Translations under genes and position numbers: made by a program
In this document: piece after piece, positions 13,680 to 23,736 of the stretch
Layout: each line of letters opens with the position of its first letter
Numbering within the stretch: the stretch's first letter is position 1
From: Azolla caroliniana
Taxonomy: Eukaryota > Polypodiophyta
Direction of reading: 5' to 3'
DNA: 64,000 nucleotides
Assembly: GCA_043228905.1 (NCBI GenBank)
Contig: JBHGNT010000012.1
Coordinates: 7,626,001 to 7,690,000 of the forward strand
The notes under the pieces: model-generated
Seen by the model: the letters and a program-made list of their open reading frames with translations, nothing else
Told to the model about the DNA's origin: nothing
Database searches by the model: none

Positions 13680-13990
13680 CTCAAATTCCCTTTTCATAAA
13701 TTGTCAATCCAGTCCACTCCTTACACATATTCCTCTCACAATGATAATGTGCACTCTAAAGAGCAACGTTTATGGTAAACTTCTTACCACACTCAAATTT
13801 CCTTTCCACACATTGTTAATATGGTCCACTCCACACATACATTCCTCTCACAATCACAATGTGCCATCTAAATTGCAATGGTTAATAATAAGCTTCTTGA
13901 ACATAGAGAGCCACTAATCAACTCCACAAACTTTATGTAAAAACATTTCAAGTTTGGTCCTACAAATCATATTGGATAATGATGATATCT
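13680..13990. repeat. Dispersed repeat, locally duplicated (about 113-bp period)
   Basis: Two adjacent units share TCAAATT(C/T)CCTTT, a GTCCACTCC block and ATTCCTCTCACAAT; they begin near 13,680 and 13,793. The second unit and its continuation (AGAGCCACTAATCAACTCC, then TTTGGTCCTA) reappear, diverged, in the last intron of the nuclease gene at about 38,820-39,020. A partial inverted match (TTTCAAGTTTTGGTTCTA) lies near 32,130 beyond the G1 nest. It is probably an old non-autonomous element; the class is unknown. Confidence 0.55.
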
Positions 13991-14013
13991 CTCTTTCTCT
14001 CTCTCTCTTTTTC

Positions 14014-14129
14014 TCGTAAATCAATGTTTGTTATTAAAACAAGATTATAATACAACCCTTGCTATCTTCACTGCTTCATAAATAGTGATACTGCAAGGGA
14101 AACCCTCTCAACTGTTGCAAAACTAGATG
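14014..14129 (+). repeat. Left arm of a ~116-bp inverted repeat split by G1
   Basis: The segment from TCGTAAATCAATG to AACTAGATG is repeated inverted at 31,954-32,070, with clear similarity across the whole arm (for example TTATTAAAACAAGAT and GTTGCAAAACTAGATG). Without G1 the two arms would lie about 355 bp apart, forming a foldback or MITE-like element of about 0.6 kb. Confidence 0.75.
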
Positions 14130-14402
14130 TTTTTTTGCACAGTGGTTGAGGAAGATGCCATACACAGGTTCATTACATGTCCGGTTGCTAAAGCCATTTG
14201 GGTTGTTATATCACAAAATTGGGCATCGATAATAGGCATATTTTGTCACCTTTTAACTGGATTTTTATTGATGACGATAACGGCATGCCTGCACTATCAT
14301 ATAAGGTCATGTTTGACTACCTTAGGTATTGGGGGATGTGGTTTAATTGGACCATGAGAAATGGGTTATTGTTTGATGGACTTCATGGGGTAACACAACA
14401 AC
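14127..14402 (+). pseudogene. LINE zf-RVT-like fragment inside the inverted-repeat element
   Basis: The + strand reads CTVVEEDAIHRFITCPVAKA and then IWVVISQNW. After a frame change it reads YLRYWGMWFNWTMRNGLLF. This pattern (E-D..HRF..CP.AKAIW, then W..R...LF) resembles the zinc-binding domain that follows the reverse transcriptase of plant non-LTR retrotransposons. No reverse transcriptase lies upstream. It is cut at 14,402 by the G1 insertion. I infer a captured LINE fragment; similarity is by eye only. Confidence 0.5.
14398..14402. repeat. Left target-site duplication of G1 (ACAAC)
   Basis: ACAAC stands directly before the left LTR and is repeated directly after the right LTR at 31,863-31,867. 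This confirms that the two LTRs belong to one insertion. Confidence 0.95.
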
Positions 14403-14835
14403 TGTTAACTCTTCGGGCCGGACAATGGCCTAACACAGGGTGTCTACGGGAGACACTTCACCAAAGGGTGTTACGGCAACCGGATTAGACTTCAACGCTT
14501 AATCCGACTTAATTAAGTTACTTATTAGGATCGTCTTCATAACACGCGTAAGATATAACAATTAAGACAGAACGGCAATTAACACAGAGAGATAACAACG
14601 CTTAAGCTTTCATTAATTAACCGCTCCCTATTACATTGTATCCGGGCCTTTAAATAGGTTTCCGGTCTGTATTACAAAATGGTGCCATCCGCACCTATTC
14701 GGGATCGGTCCGGATCCGGAACGGCATACCGTTTCCGATCCGTCCGTCCACACTCATAGCTTAATTACAACCACATTCCTACTACTTAATTAGCTCTCCA
14801 TTTCCCACTCTGGACTCCTTTGTCGGCCGGTAACA
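14403..14835 (-). repeat. G1 3' LTR
   Basis: On + it reads TGTTAACTCTTCGGG to GCCGGTAACA, 433 bp. It is near-identical to 31,430-31,862. Each end carries the TGTTA/TAACA terminal inverted repeat. Confidence 0.95.
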
Positions 14836-14967
14836 CATGGCACGCCCGTGGGACAGTACCTTGTACGTCGAATCCACAACCGACCCTTGCTATTCTTCGT
14901 CCAAAATGTCCAGAATGCTTTGTTCGAGAGGCTCCAATGGTTCATCTGGAAGTGGTTGTTGTTGTTG

Positions 14968-17663
14968 CTACTGTTGTTGCTCTGTTGCTGTCTGCTGCGG
15001 CGAGTCCGTTGGTGGTTGTTGCGGCTGCTCCTCCGTTTGTGGCTCTGACACCGGCGTCTCCGTCGTTGCTCCCTGCGTCGTAGTGGTCTTCGGTTGACTG
15101 GTTCCCGGCTGGCCCTCAGCCTGCGACGGTTCCTCATCACTAAGGTTAACCGTTGTCGCTTCCCGTGCTTTTTCTTCCCGCACCCGGGACCGCTCGTAGC
15201 TTTCAAACTGGATTTGAGCGTCTAGCCTATCATCGTCCAGCTGAGCTACAAGCTGCCTGACCTGCGCCAGCTGTTCATCTGCCAGGACTTGGAAGTCGTC
15301 GGCCAGCTCGTCCTGTATGGCGGTGAAGTCCTCAGAAGTCAACGTATAACAGTCATCTCCTTCCTTCCGCCGATTTGCCACATCCGCCCGTAGCAACTGG
15401 AGTTCCGCCGCGTTTTGTGCCCACTTTGTCCACCATTTTACGGAGCTTTCATCAATCAAGTGTTTCGTCTTATTCAGCCATGCCCGGAGGATGGACTGAA
15501 TCCGGCTCGTTCCCAATTGCGATTTGGTTTCCGCCGCTTGCCGTTCCTCCTTCAGTTGTTTGATGATTTTGACGTTGTCCTCCGCCTGCGCCTTGTAATG
15601 CGTCAATTGCCTTTGATATGTGCTTTGTAATTTTTGCAATACTGTTGACGCTCTCTCTTTGTCTTCCTGCTGCTGCCTCTGGAGCTCCATCTGGACCTTC
15701 TCCGCCTCTTCCAAGCGTCTTGTATTTTCCACCCGTTCGTCGGTGATCGCCGTCGCGGCCCGATCAACTGCCGCTGGAGCTCGGCCATCCGTTCTTTATG
15801 CTCCGTTTCCAGCCGTTTGTAGTCCCGGTGCAGGTGCTCAAAATCATCCGTCTTTTTCTTGAGCCGTGCGTTGATCTGACGACGGGCCCGGTCCTCGTGG
15901 TCCTTCTGCTGGCGGAGCTCTTCCTTTGGCCGTTCAATCTCTGTTTCCGCCGTTTTTCGCAGCTTGTCCTTTTCCTGCAACACTTTGTCTTTCTCCTCCT
16001 TTAGCCGGTCGTACGCTTGATGGCCTTTCTGGAGGCTCTCCTCTGCCCGGCGGAGGTTCTCAGCAGTCTTCTTTAATTCGGCTTCGGCCGCCGTCTTCAA
16101 TTCTCGTTCACGGCTCCTTAGCACTTCTTGTGCGGCAAGTTCCTCTCTCAATTCCGCAAGCTCTTGAGCTTGCGCCGCATCTCTCGCCGGAACGGTTTCC
16201 GTTGCCGGGGTCTTATTGCTATGTACAGGTCGTTCCGTTTCTTTATTCTGTACACTTACCGGAGTCACCGGTGATTGGATCCGTATTTTGGCCATCTCTG
16301 TCGTGACCTGATCCAAGTCTTTTTCAAGGCACCGGATTCTGGACCGGGCCGTCTCTAGTTGTTCGGTTGTGACGAGCAACCGTTCGCTTTGCACTCTTTC
16401 TTCCGCCTCTATATACCCCACTGCTCCGGCTATCTGTTCGCCTATCCACCGGAGCCACAGGCTACCGGTGCCTTGTTGTGCTTGCACGGAGGTTTGACAG
16501 ATGGGCTCACTTGTAGAGGGGTGGTCCCGCCTGGTTGCGCCAAGTTGCAGTTCCGTTTCTGCCTGTGGACCATCCTACTGTCCTGGTTCCCCTTGCGCTT
16601 CTTCTTGGCTGACCGAGGGAGGCTGCAGTGACCTTTCCGACTCTGGCGGGATGGGACTTGCCGGTGTTGCCGGTGGTGCCGGGGCTTCTGTTTCTGGTGC
16701 CATCTGCACCGGTTCCGGTTCCTTCCTTGGCGTGGGAGTCTCAGTATGGGGAGCCGGTGTTCCCTCTGTCTGAGGGTCCGAACGTTTCACGACTGTCTCA
16801 ACGGTCCTTGCCGACGACCGTCACTGGAGGTGCTCCGTAGGCTCCTCCTCTATTTCCTCCTCCTGAGCTCCGGCATTGAGTTTTGCCGCCAAGGGGTCCA
16901 CTTCTCGATTCACCAGTCGGCGGAGTGTGACCTTTACGGGCCGTGCCAGTGGTTCCTCCTGCGCCTCCGTTGGGCACTTCCGGCTGTCACTTCCTGCTGC
17001 CGCATGTTCTGCATCCGCCACCTTTCCCTTACTGGCCTTAGAGGCCAACAACTGTTGCCATTTGGAAGTCGTCCTTGGGGTGTCGTCCGCCACTCTTCCT
17101 CGCTTCTTGGGCTGGACGGTCTGAACGGGTGGCACCAACAAGATGAGCCACTGCGTTACGGCGTGCCATATCCTTCGTCCGTCTCGGCCTTCTTTGCCGT
17201 CTTTGCCTCTGACGATCTCGATCGCCGCACACAACCCGTCTGCGATCAATACCGGCCAATCCACCTTGATCCCTTCATAGGTGGCGATGATCATCCCTGC
17301 CCGGTTCTGCGGCATGACAGGGGGTCTAGGGTACACGTGGTCGTATTCATGGAGCACACGAGCAATTTCGCGGAACAACATATCTCCGCCGCCCTGTGTC
17401 CGGTAGCCCTTGATGGCTAGAGAGTACTCACCAAAATACCTAATGAGTTGCTCCGGGGTTGGATTGTCGATCGTGAGTATGCCTCCCTCCGGAAGGCCTA
17501 TTAACGCTCGAATCGCCTCTGCCGTTATGACCTCTGTATCGATTTCCTTGATCACTTTGTCGGCTTCTTTGTGTGGCGGTACTTCCATCATCATCAAGAA
17601 GCCCTCGAGCCCGTGTTGCTTCAGCCATGTCTTGGCGGCTTCCGACAGTGTTTGCGGGTCCAT
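14968..17663 (-). pseudogene. G1 accessory ORF: coiled-coil protein downstream of integrase
   Basis: A sense-oriented frame of about 900 codons lies between integrase and the 3' LTR, where gypsy elements normally have little. Start: ATG at 17,663 (MDPQTLSEAAKTWLKQHG). The first ~230 residues look globular (ALIGLPEGG, LIRYFGEYSLAIKGY, VLHEYDHVYPRPP). Then come a basic KKRGR patch and a Pro/Thr/Glu-rich stretch. After that, ~400 residues are almost pure heptad coiled coil rich in Glu, Lys, Gln and Arg, followed by a Gln/Thr/Pro tail with poly-Gln. Two in-frame stops (near 16,821 and 16,575) and one frameshift (near 15,770) break it. No transmembrane or signal segment is seen, so it is not an obvious envelope protein. 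Function unknown. Confidence 0.7.
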
Positions 17664-18030
17664 TTCTGTGTCGGGGTCGGATTGCGGTGGCGAGGATGGA
17701 TGGTGATGAGAGTGGGGTTGAGAAAGAGAGAGTTCAGAAGGCGGGGGTTCTCTGTGCGCAGGTTCTCGTCTGATGATCTTGCAGCGTCTTGGTGCTTCTG
17801 TGCTCCTGGGTTCGCGAAAGTAGAGGGTCTCTACGCGCAGTGGTTTTTGTCTGTGCATTCTGGCGCCCTTTTCGAGTGTGTGCATGTCGCGTACATAAAA
17901 TAGCATTATGTCCTGTGGTGGCGCTTTAAATGCCCACTACGTACCTTTTCGCTCCTCGCCCTTTCCTCCATTCATTCCTCGCTTTTGCATGATTGTTTTT
18001 TTTCCAGTTATTATTATTATTATTGTGACG

Positions 18031-19450
18031 TCACTTGTTCGTTGGTCCTCTCGGACCCTTACCGACGTCGTTCTCCCCAGTTACCGGCTCGCCTTCTCTG
18101 CCGTCTTGGTGGTTGTTGTTGCCCTCACTGGTGTCGGTCCTCTGCTCAAATGGGTTCTTAGGCATCGGTCCTCTATATGCCTTTAACCGGAATCTGTTGA
18201 CCCATTTGCCTAGCACTTCGCCGGCAAGTGTCCCCAACTGGTAGGACCCATTATACTCCCGTGTTAGCCAATATGGTCCGGTCCATCTAAACCTTAGTTT
18301 ACCCGGCATCTTGCCCATCCGGGTTTGGAATACTAACACCAGTTTGCCGATTGAGAACATTTTTTCGTTACCTTTCCTATGCCGGTCGACGAATGCTTTC
18401 CGTCGCCGTTGCTCCAATTCTAAATGTAGGATGCTAGCCAACCGTTGTTCCTCCAGCTCACACAGCGCTGTCAACCTTATTGTCTCCGACTCCTTCTCGT
18501 TCAACCGTTCTCGTAGCTGGATCCGTAAGCTAGGTACTTGGAATTCTACCAGCATGACCGCCTCGAGTCCGAATGCCAACCGGAACGGTGTTGTTCGGAT
18601 GCTCGTTTTGTATGCCGTCCGGTATGCCCAAAGCGCGCTATGTAGCTTTGTGTCCCAATCCGTCTGGTTCTCGTTGACAATCTTCCGAAGGATATTCTGG
18701 AGCGTCTTGTTTGTTGATTCCGCTAATCCGTTCGCCTGTGGATAGTAAGGTGTGCTTCGTTTGTGGACCACGGCATAGAAGGTCGTTAGGCTTTCCACTA
18801 CTTGTCCGAGAAAGTGCCCCCCTTGGTCACTTATCTATTCAATGGGGCATCCGTAACGGCACCAGATGTACTCATATAGAAACTTTGCAGTTGACGCAGC
18901 GGTGTTATCCTGTAAAGCTTTGGCCTCCACCCATTTCGTGCAGTAATCCGTAGCAACGATAACGTACCGATTACCCGTTCTCATTGCCGGTGGCTTGAAC
19001 TGTCCTACAAAGTCCAGCCCCCACTTTTGGAATGGCTCGAGTGCTAGTACCAGTTGGTGTGGCATACAAGCCTGCTCCGTTGGCTAGCCCATTCTCTAGC
19101 ATAGGTCACATTCTTTTGCGTACCGTACCGCATCTCTTAATGTCGTTGGCCACCATAGGCCACTTTGCCATATTTTTCTGGCCGTCGCATCTCCGGCATA
19201 GTGACCTCCGGCAACTCCGCAGTGGGCTTCCCTCAGTATCAGTTCCTTTTCATCGCTGCGCACCGCCCGTCTCCATATGCCGTCAGCGCCCTTGTGGTAC
19301 AGTGTGTCTTGCAGTAAGCAGAAATGTCGGCTTTGTACCGCCAGGCGTTTCCGTTCGTCCCGGTTCAGCTCTTCCGGAGGCAATCCTGTGCTCAGAAACT
19401 GGTGCATATTTGTGAGCCACTTGTCTTCCTGGGCCACTGTCTCATCTGTT
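18031..19450 (-). pseudogene. G1 integrase
   Basis: The N-terminal zinc finger is present (HCGVAGGHYAGDATARKIW to AKECDLC). The core follows: WGLDFVGQF, VIVATDYCTKWVEAKAL, SDQGGHF and PYYPQANGLAESTNKTLQ, giving the D, D and E catalytic residues. A C-terminal region with LVLVFQTRMGKMPGKL and RWTGPYWL follows. Three in-frame TAG codons break it: two after the zinc finger (near 19,095 and 19,080, each fitting a lost Gln) and one near 18,836. It ends about 370 bp before the accessory ORF start. Confidence 0.9.
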
Positions 19451-19479
19451 GCCGTCTCCGTAGTGACTCGAAACAGCTC

Positions 19480-21147
19480 CGCATTCGGAAACTCATCCGG
19501 TACTCCGTCACCCGTCTCTCCGGACTCCAATCGGCTTAAGTAATCCGCTACGGCATGCTGTATACCGGGTCGGTGGAATATTTCAAACTCGAACTCCTGT
19601 AACAATAAGGTCCACCGGGCCAATTTGCCGGTGAGTGACGCCTTGGACACTAGGTAAAGGAGTGCCGAATGATCTACATGGAAGGAAAACTTCCTTCCCA
19701 ATAAATAGTGCCGAAACTTTGTCACACTGTAGATCATCCCTAGAGCTTCCCGTTCCGTAGTAGAGTAGTTCCGCTCTGCTTGGGATAGCTTCCGGCTGGC
19801 ATAGTACACTAGCCGGTATCACTTTGGTTCCGTAAGCTGCATCAGTACGCTTCCGATTGCGATGTCGGAGGCGTCCACGAACACGTGAAATTCTTTACTC
19901 CAATCCGGAGGCTGCACTACCGGTGCCTGCGACAATAGTACCTTGAGGGCCTTATACGCCCCATCCTCAGTGTCGGTCCACTGGAATGGTGTCCGATGTA
20001 CGACGGCATGCAACGGTGTAGCCAGGTCGGCCAAGTATCGGAGCATCCGGCTGTGCCACCGGATCTGGCCTAAGAACCGGCTAGCCTTCGCCGTTACCGG
20101 CGCCGGTGCTTCTAATATGGCTTTCACTTTGTCCGGGTCGACTGCAATACCTTCCTGGCTCACAATATGTCCTAATAAGGTTCCACTGGACACGCCAAAT
20201 ACACACTTTGCCGGATTCAAGCTTAGCCGGTACGCTCTACACTTTTCTAGACAAAGACGGAGGTGCTGAAAATGGTCCTCCTCCCGGCTATAGACGGCGA
20301 AATCGTCAAGGAAAACCTGCATAAAAGCCGGAATATATTCACCAAAGATTTCCATGATGATTCGTTGAAATGTTGCCAGTGCCGTTTTGAGTCCGAACAT
20401 CATCACCACGGCCACAAACACCCCCCATTCGGTGACGAATGCCGTTTTCTCTTGGTCGTCGGGGTGCATCCGGATCTGATTATACCCGCTGAATCCGTCT
20501 AGGAAGCTATAGACCTCGTGGCCGGCGACGGCATCCAACACTCCATCTGTGAACGGAAGTGGAAACGCATCCGTTACCGTAGCTGCATTGAGTTTCCGGT
20601 AGTCCACGCAAACTCGAATTTTTCCGTTCTTCTTTGGTACGACTACGATCGGGCTCAGCCATGTCGCTTTCTTTACCGGACGGATAAAGCCAACTCTTAG
20701 CAGTTTGTCGATTTCTTCCTTGACCTTGGCAGCATAATTGGGATTCATCCCGTACCGTCTTTGTGCCACTGGTTTTGCGTCCTTGCTCAAGTGCACTTGA
20801 TGTTGGTATAACTGAGGGTCGAGTCCTCGCATATCTTCGTATGACCAGGTGAACACATCCCGGAATTCCGTGAGAAGTGTTATCATCGCCGTTTTGTCTT
20901 CGGACTTCATCTCCTTGGCGATGTGCACCGGTTTTGCTTCGTCTGTGGTGCCTAAATTCACCTCTTCCAGTTGTGATGCTTTTACGTGCTGTGAAACGGC
21001 CATTTCCCGTTCCAACGCTTCCTGCGCTTGCCGTAACTCCCGGATTGCGTCTTTATCCGGTTCTGCTTCCGCCTCTTCCGGTTGCGGTAAGTACGGTGCT
21101 ACGGCTTCGGCAATGTCAATCTCGAAGAGGGGTATGATCTTCGGGTT
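19480..21147 (-). pseudogene. G1 reverse transcriptase and RNase H
   Basis: RT motifs in order: WLSPIVVVPKKNGKIRVCVD, YSFLDGFSGYNQIRM, MMFGLKTALATFQR and QVFLDDFAVYS. The last is the catalytic box with FLDD in place of YVDD, as in several plant gypsy lineages. RNase H follows: FHVFVDASDIAIGSVL, TTEREALGMIYSV, FHVDHSALLYL and HAVADYLSRLE. A TGA near 19,819 separates RT from most of RNase H, and a TAG near 21,151 separates it from the protease; both lie in the same frame. The region works in cDNA synthesis and RNA-strand removal in cytoplasmic particles. Confidence 0.92.
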
Positions 21148-21150
21148 TTC

Positions 21151-21930
21151 CTACAGGTATTGAGCTTCTTCTTCGTCTGCTAACCCTTCTAGCATGTTGA
21201 CGCATTTCGCATACAACGGTGTACATTCCTTGCCAGTGCTCGTCCTTGGCTGTGTTGGTACCCGTACCTTGGCTTTTCCACGCCGGAAGGTAATTATATT
21301 TTTTCGCCAATTCTGTTTGATATGTGCCATTTTCAACCATGGCCGCCCCAGCAATAGCGGGTATGCGCCTTGTGCCTGTAATTGTAGCACTACGGCTGAG
21401 ATGTGAAATGTATGCCCGCCGACAGTGACTTCTAATTTCCGTATTAATCCTGTCGGCCGCACTGAGCTTGTATCGGCCATCCGCAACCAGAACGGACACG
21501 GCTCCCACTCGTGGATTCCTAGGTCCTCACACGTCCGGAGGCTTATTACATTTACCCCAGAGCCTCCGTCTATAACTGTGTCGGGGAGTTCTTTCCCTTT
21601 TACAATGGCAGTGATTACTGGACTGCTAGTGTCTACCACCGTTGGTCCCTCCTCTGGATTCGAGAAGAGTACCAGTGCCGGTGATGGTTCTCCTGCCGTC
21701 ATGGCCGTCTTCAGTCCTTCCGTGAATCTTGGCACGAGTTGTAGAAGTCTTCCTAGTGGTAACGTAATCTGGCATTCTTGCAACGCCTGCCATGTCTCGT
21801 TCTCGGAGTGACTACCGCCGGCAAGCCCTGCGGTGTTCTCCTTTACTGCTGTAAGTCTGTGACATTCTGCTCGTTTGCTTTCTTTACCCATTCCGTTGCT
21901 TGTTTCCGGATGGTCTCCTGTGTCTCCCAT
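21151..21930 (-). pseudogene. G1 aspartic protease (start of pol)
   Basis: The retropepsin motif VIDGGSGVNVIS (DGG variant of DTG/DSG) near 21,580 is followed by the flap region and a LLLGRPWL motif, as in gypsy proteases. The frame differs from gag and overlaps its end (gag stops near 21,843), so pol would need frameshifting or reflects an indel. A TAG ends this piece in the same frame as RT. Confidence 0.85.
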
Positions 21931-22969
21931 TCTTTGGCCATGCCCTTCGACCTTGTGGTCACCTGCTGCAGGTCTGCCACCTCAGGGACTACCATATTTA
22001 CCGCCGGTCGTTTTTCATAGCTCTTCACCGGGCATTGGTTACTATAATTGCCTTCCTGTCGGTAGTAGTAGCAGTAGGCTTTCCGGGCATTGCTAGATTC
22101 GGCATTGTCTGTTGTACCCAGGGCAGGTCCTATGGTACGCGCGGGGTTTTGTACCAGTTGGCTACTTGGAGCTCCTTGTTCCAGATCTCGGGGGTAGCCT
22201 CCTTTTTTAAAATGCCGTTTTTTGTTATAGCTCTTCTTATTACGGTACTCTTGACGGGGTTGCCCGTTATATCTGCCGTATTCCTCCCATTGCTGACGAT
22301 ACCCGGGGGAGTGCTCCCGGTCGTACTGTTCGTATCGTCTATTGTAATCCTGGTACCGATCATGCCGGTCGTAGTTATCTCGCCGATCACCGTACCAGAC
22401 ATCATTTTCCCGTCGCTCGCCATACCGGACATCCTGTGCCGGTCGGTCACGGTCCATTCGCCGCCAGCGTTCGTCTTCTTCATCCCGGCTGCTGCGTGGC
22501 TCAATTTGTCGGACGGGCGGTGCTTGCCGATTCAACAGATTATACTCGCACCTATTCGTCGTATGGCTCTTGGATTGACAGATTACACATTGCGTCCTCA
22601 TAGTGCATTCTAGAGCCGAGTGTCCGAAATTCAAGCAGGTTGTGCACTGTATTGCTTGCCGAAACCGGAGGTCTTCATCGGACGGTAACGCCCGTTGAAG
22701 TGCGCCCTATGTGAGCTAGGAGCTTGTCTTTTCCATCTCTTTCACCCGGTCAATGACCTGGTCGATGGTACTTGTGCAGAAATCGATTACCGTGCAAACC
22801 GTGCGTAGGGGTTCCCAGAGCGCGTTTAGGAATATCGTTCGTAATTCCTCCTCCGGGGGTGCACGGGCAAGCTGACTATGCATCCGTTGAAACCGGATGA
22901 CAAATTGGGGAATGCTCTCCCCTGCCTCTTGCCGGATGGTATAAAATAAGCCTACCATTACGGTCTGGT
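21843..22969 (-). pseudogene. G1 gag, 3' part (capsid end and zinc knuckles)
   Basis: It continues the capsid interrupted by T1: DQTVMVGLFYTIRQEAGES, then FVIRFQRMHSQL. After two in-frame TAG codons (near 22,716 and 22,707) come a Cys/His region (CTTCLNFGHSALEC, CVICQSKSHTTNRCEY) and a long Arg/Asp/Tyr-rich stretch (YDRHDRYQDYNRRYEQYDRE). A second, degraded knuckle follows, CYYYRQEGNYSNQC, where Tyr replaces a Cys and Asn the His. The product would bind element RNA. Confidence 0.85.
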
Positions 22970-22973
22970 CCAC
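22970..22973. repeat. T1 target-site duplication, left copy (CCAC)
   Basis: CCAC immediately precedes the left T1 terminus and immediately follows the right terminus (30,529-30,532). Four bases is short, and the exact terminus could shift by a base or two, so the length is provisional. Confidence 0.6.
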
Positions 22974-23006
22974 AACACCGGGTCATTTGAAACAGGTAAT
23001 ATGTCG
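22974..23006 (+). repeat. T1 left terminal inverted repeat
   Basis: Starts AACACCGGGTCATTTGAAAC and continues to TATGTCG. The reverse complement occupies 30,496-30,528 with no mismatch over 33 bp. Similarity stops soon after, so the repeat is short relative to the element. Confidence 0.93.
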
Positions 23007-23736
23007 TATTCTCTTTTGGCATAGTTGGCCAGATGTAGAAAAGTACCCTATTTTAGCCTGATATCGAAAATATACGATGCATGCGTACCCCTTTTGCGAC
23101 TTGATGGTTAAATATAGAACAAAAAAAACCTAGCAATTACTAAATTGTATATGTGTCCACATTCGTGTCAATTTGCATATCATGGAGCACAATTGAAGAC
23201 TTGGTTCAATATAAAGTTCTAAAATTGGTATCCATATTCAAATTGTAGAGTAAAACTACATAAACCGTAATTATAAATATGTGGTTTTGGGTTTAGGAAT
23301 AAAGTAGTACCCCACTTGTTGGACGGGTATATCGATAGTTTCATTGTATAATGTCATATAGTTCATGACAATGTAATTGGTAAGAGTAACAATTACGTAC
23401 GACATTCATTTATACTATGTGGAACCAGTAGACTTGAACCGTAGGTAACTAAAAACCTCTTATTATCAAAAACATTCGCCTTTTCATATACAGTCATGCT
23501 AACGGAAATGAGAAATTACAATATCATGTTAATATCTCAAACTGAAGAAGAGCATAGTGACCAATTATATGTAAATACAAACAACGGTTCCAATAATGAT
23601 TAAAAAGGGAAATTATGAACAGGTGAATTTAATTAAACGATAAACAATTACAGATGTTCTCATATACAAATATAATATGAAGTGATGGTGAACATTATGC
23701 CTCAAAATCCTCAATTTTTACATTACGCCATCTACA
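23007..23736. other. T1 left subterminal non-coding region
   Basis: About 730 bp of AT-rich sequence without an ORF, between the left terminal repeat and the stop codon of the methyltransferase gene. It would hold the 3' UTR and, by analogy with other DNA transposons, possible transposase-binding sites. I saw no obvious repeated subterminal motif. Confidence 0.6.

Noticed and set aside
16746-17420. 224-codon + strand ORF opposite the G1 accessory ORF
   Set aside because: Antisense shadow of a GC-rich real frame; no motif and no independent start context. Neighbouring + ORFs at 15,926-16,306 and 30,713-31,279 were dropped for the same reason.
14968-17663. Envelope-like (errantivirus-type) gene downstream of integrase in G1
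   Set aside because: No signal peptide, no transmembrane helix, no cleavage motif; the protein is a charged coiled coil.
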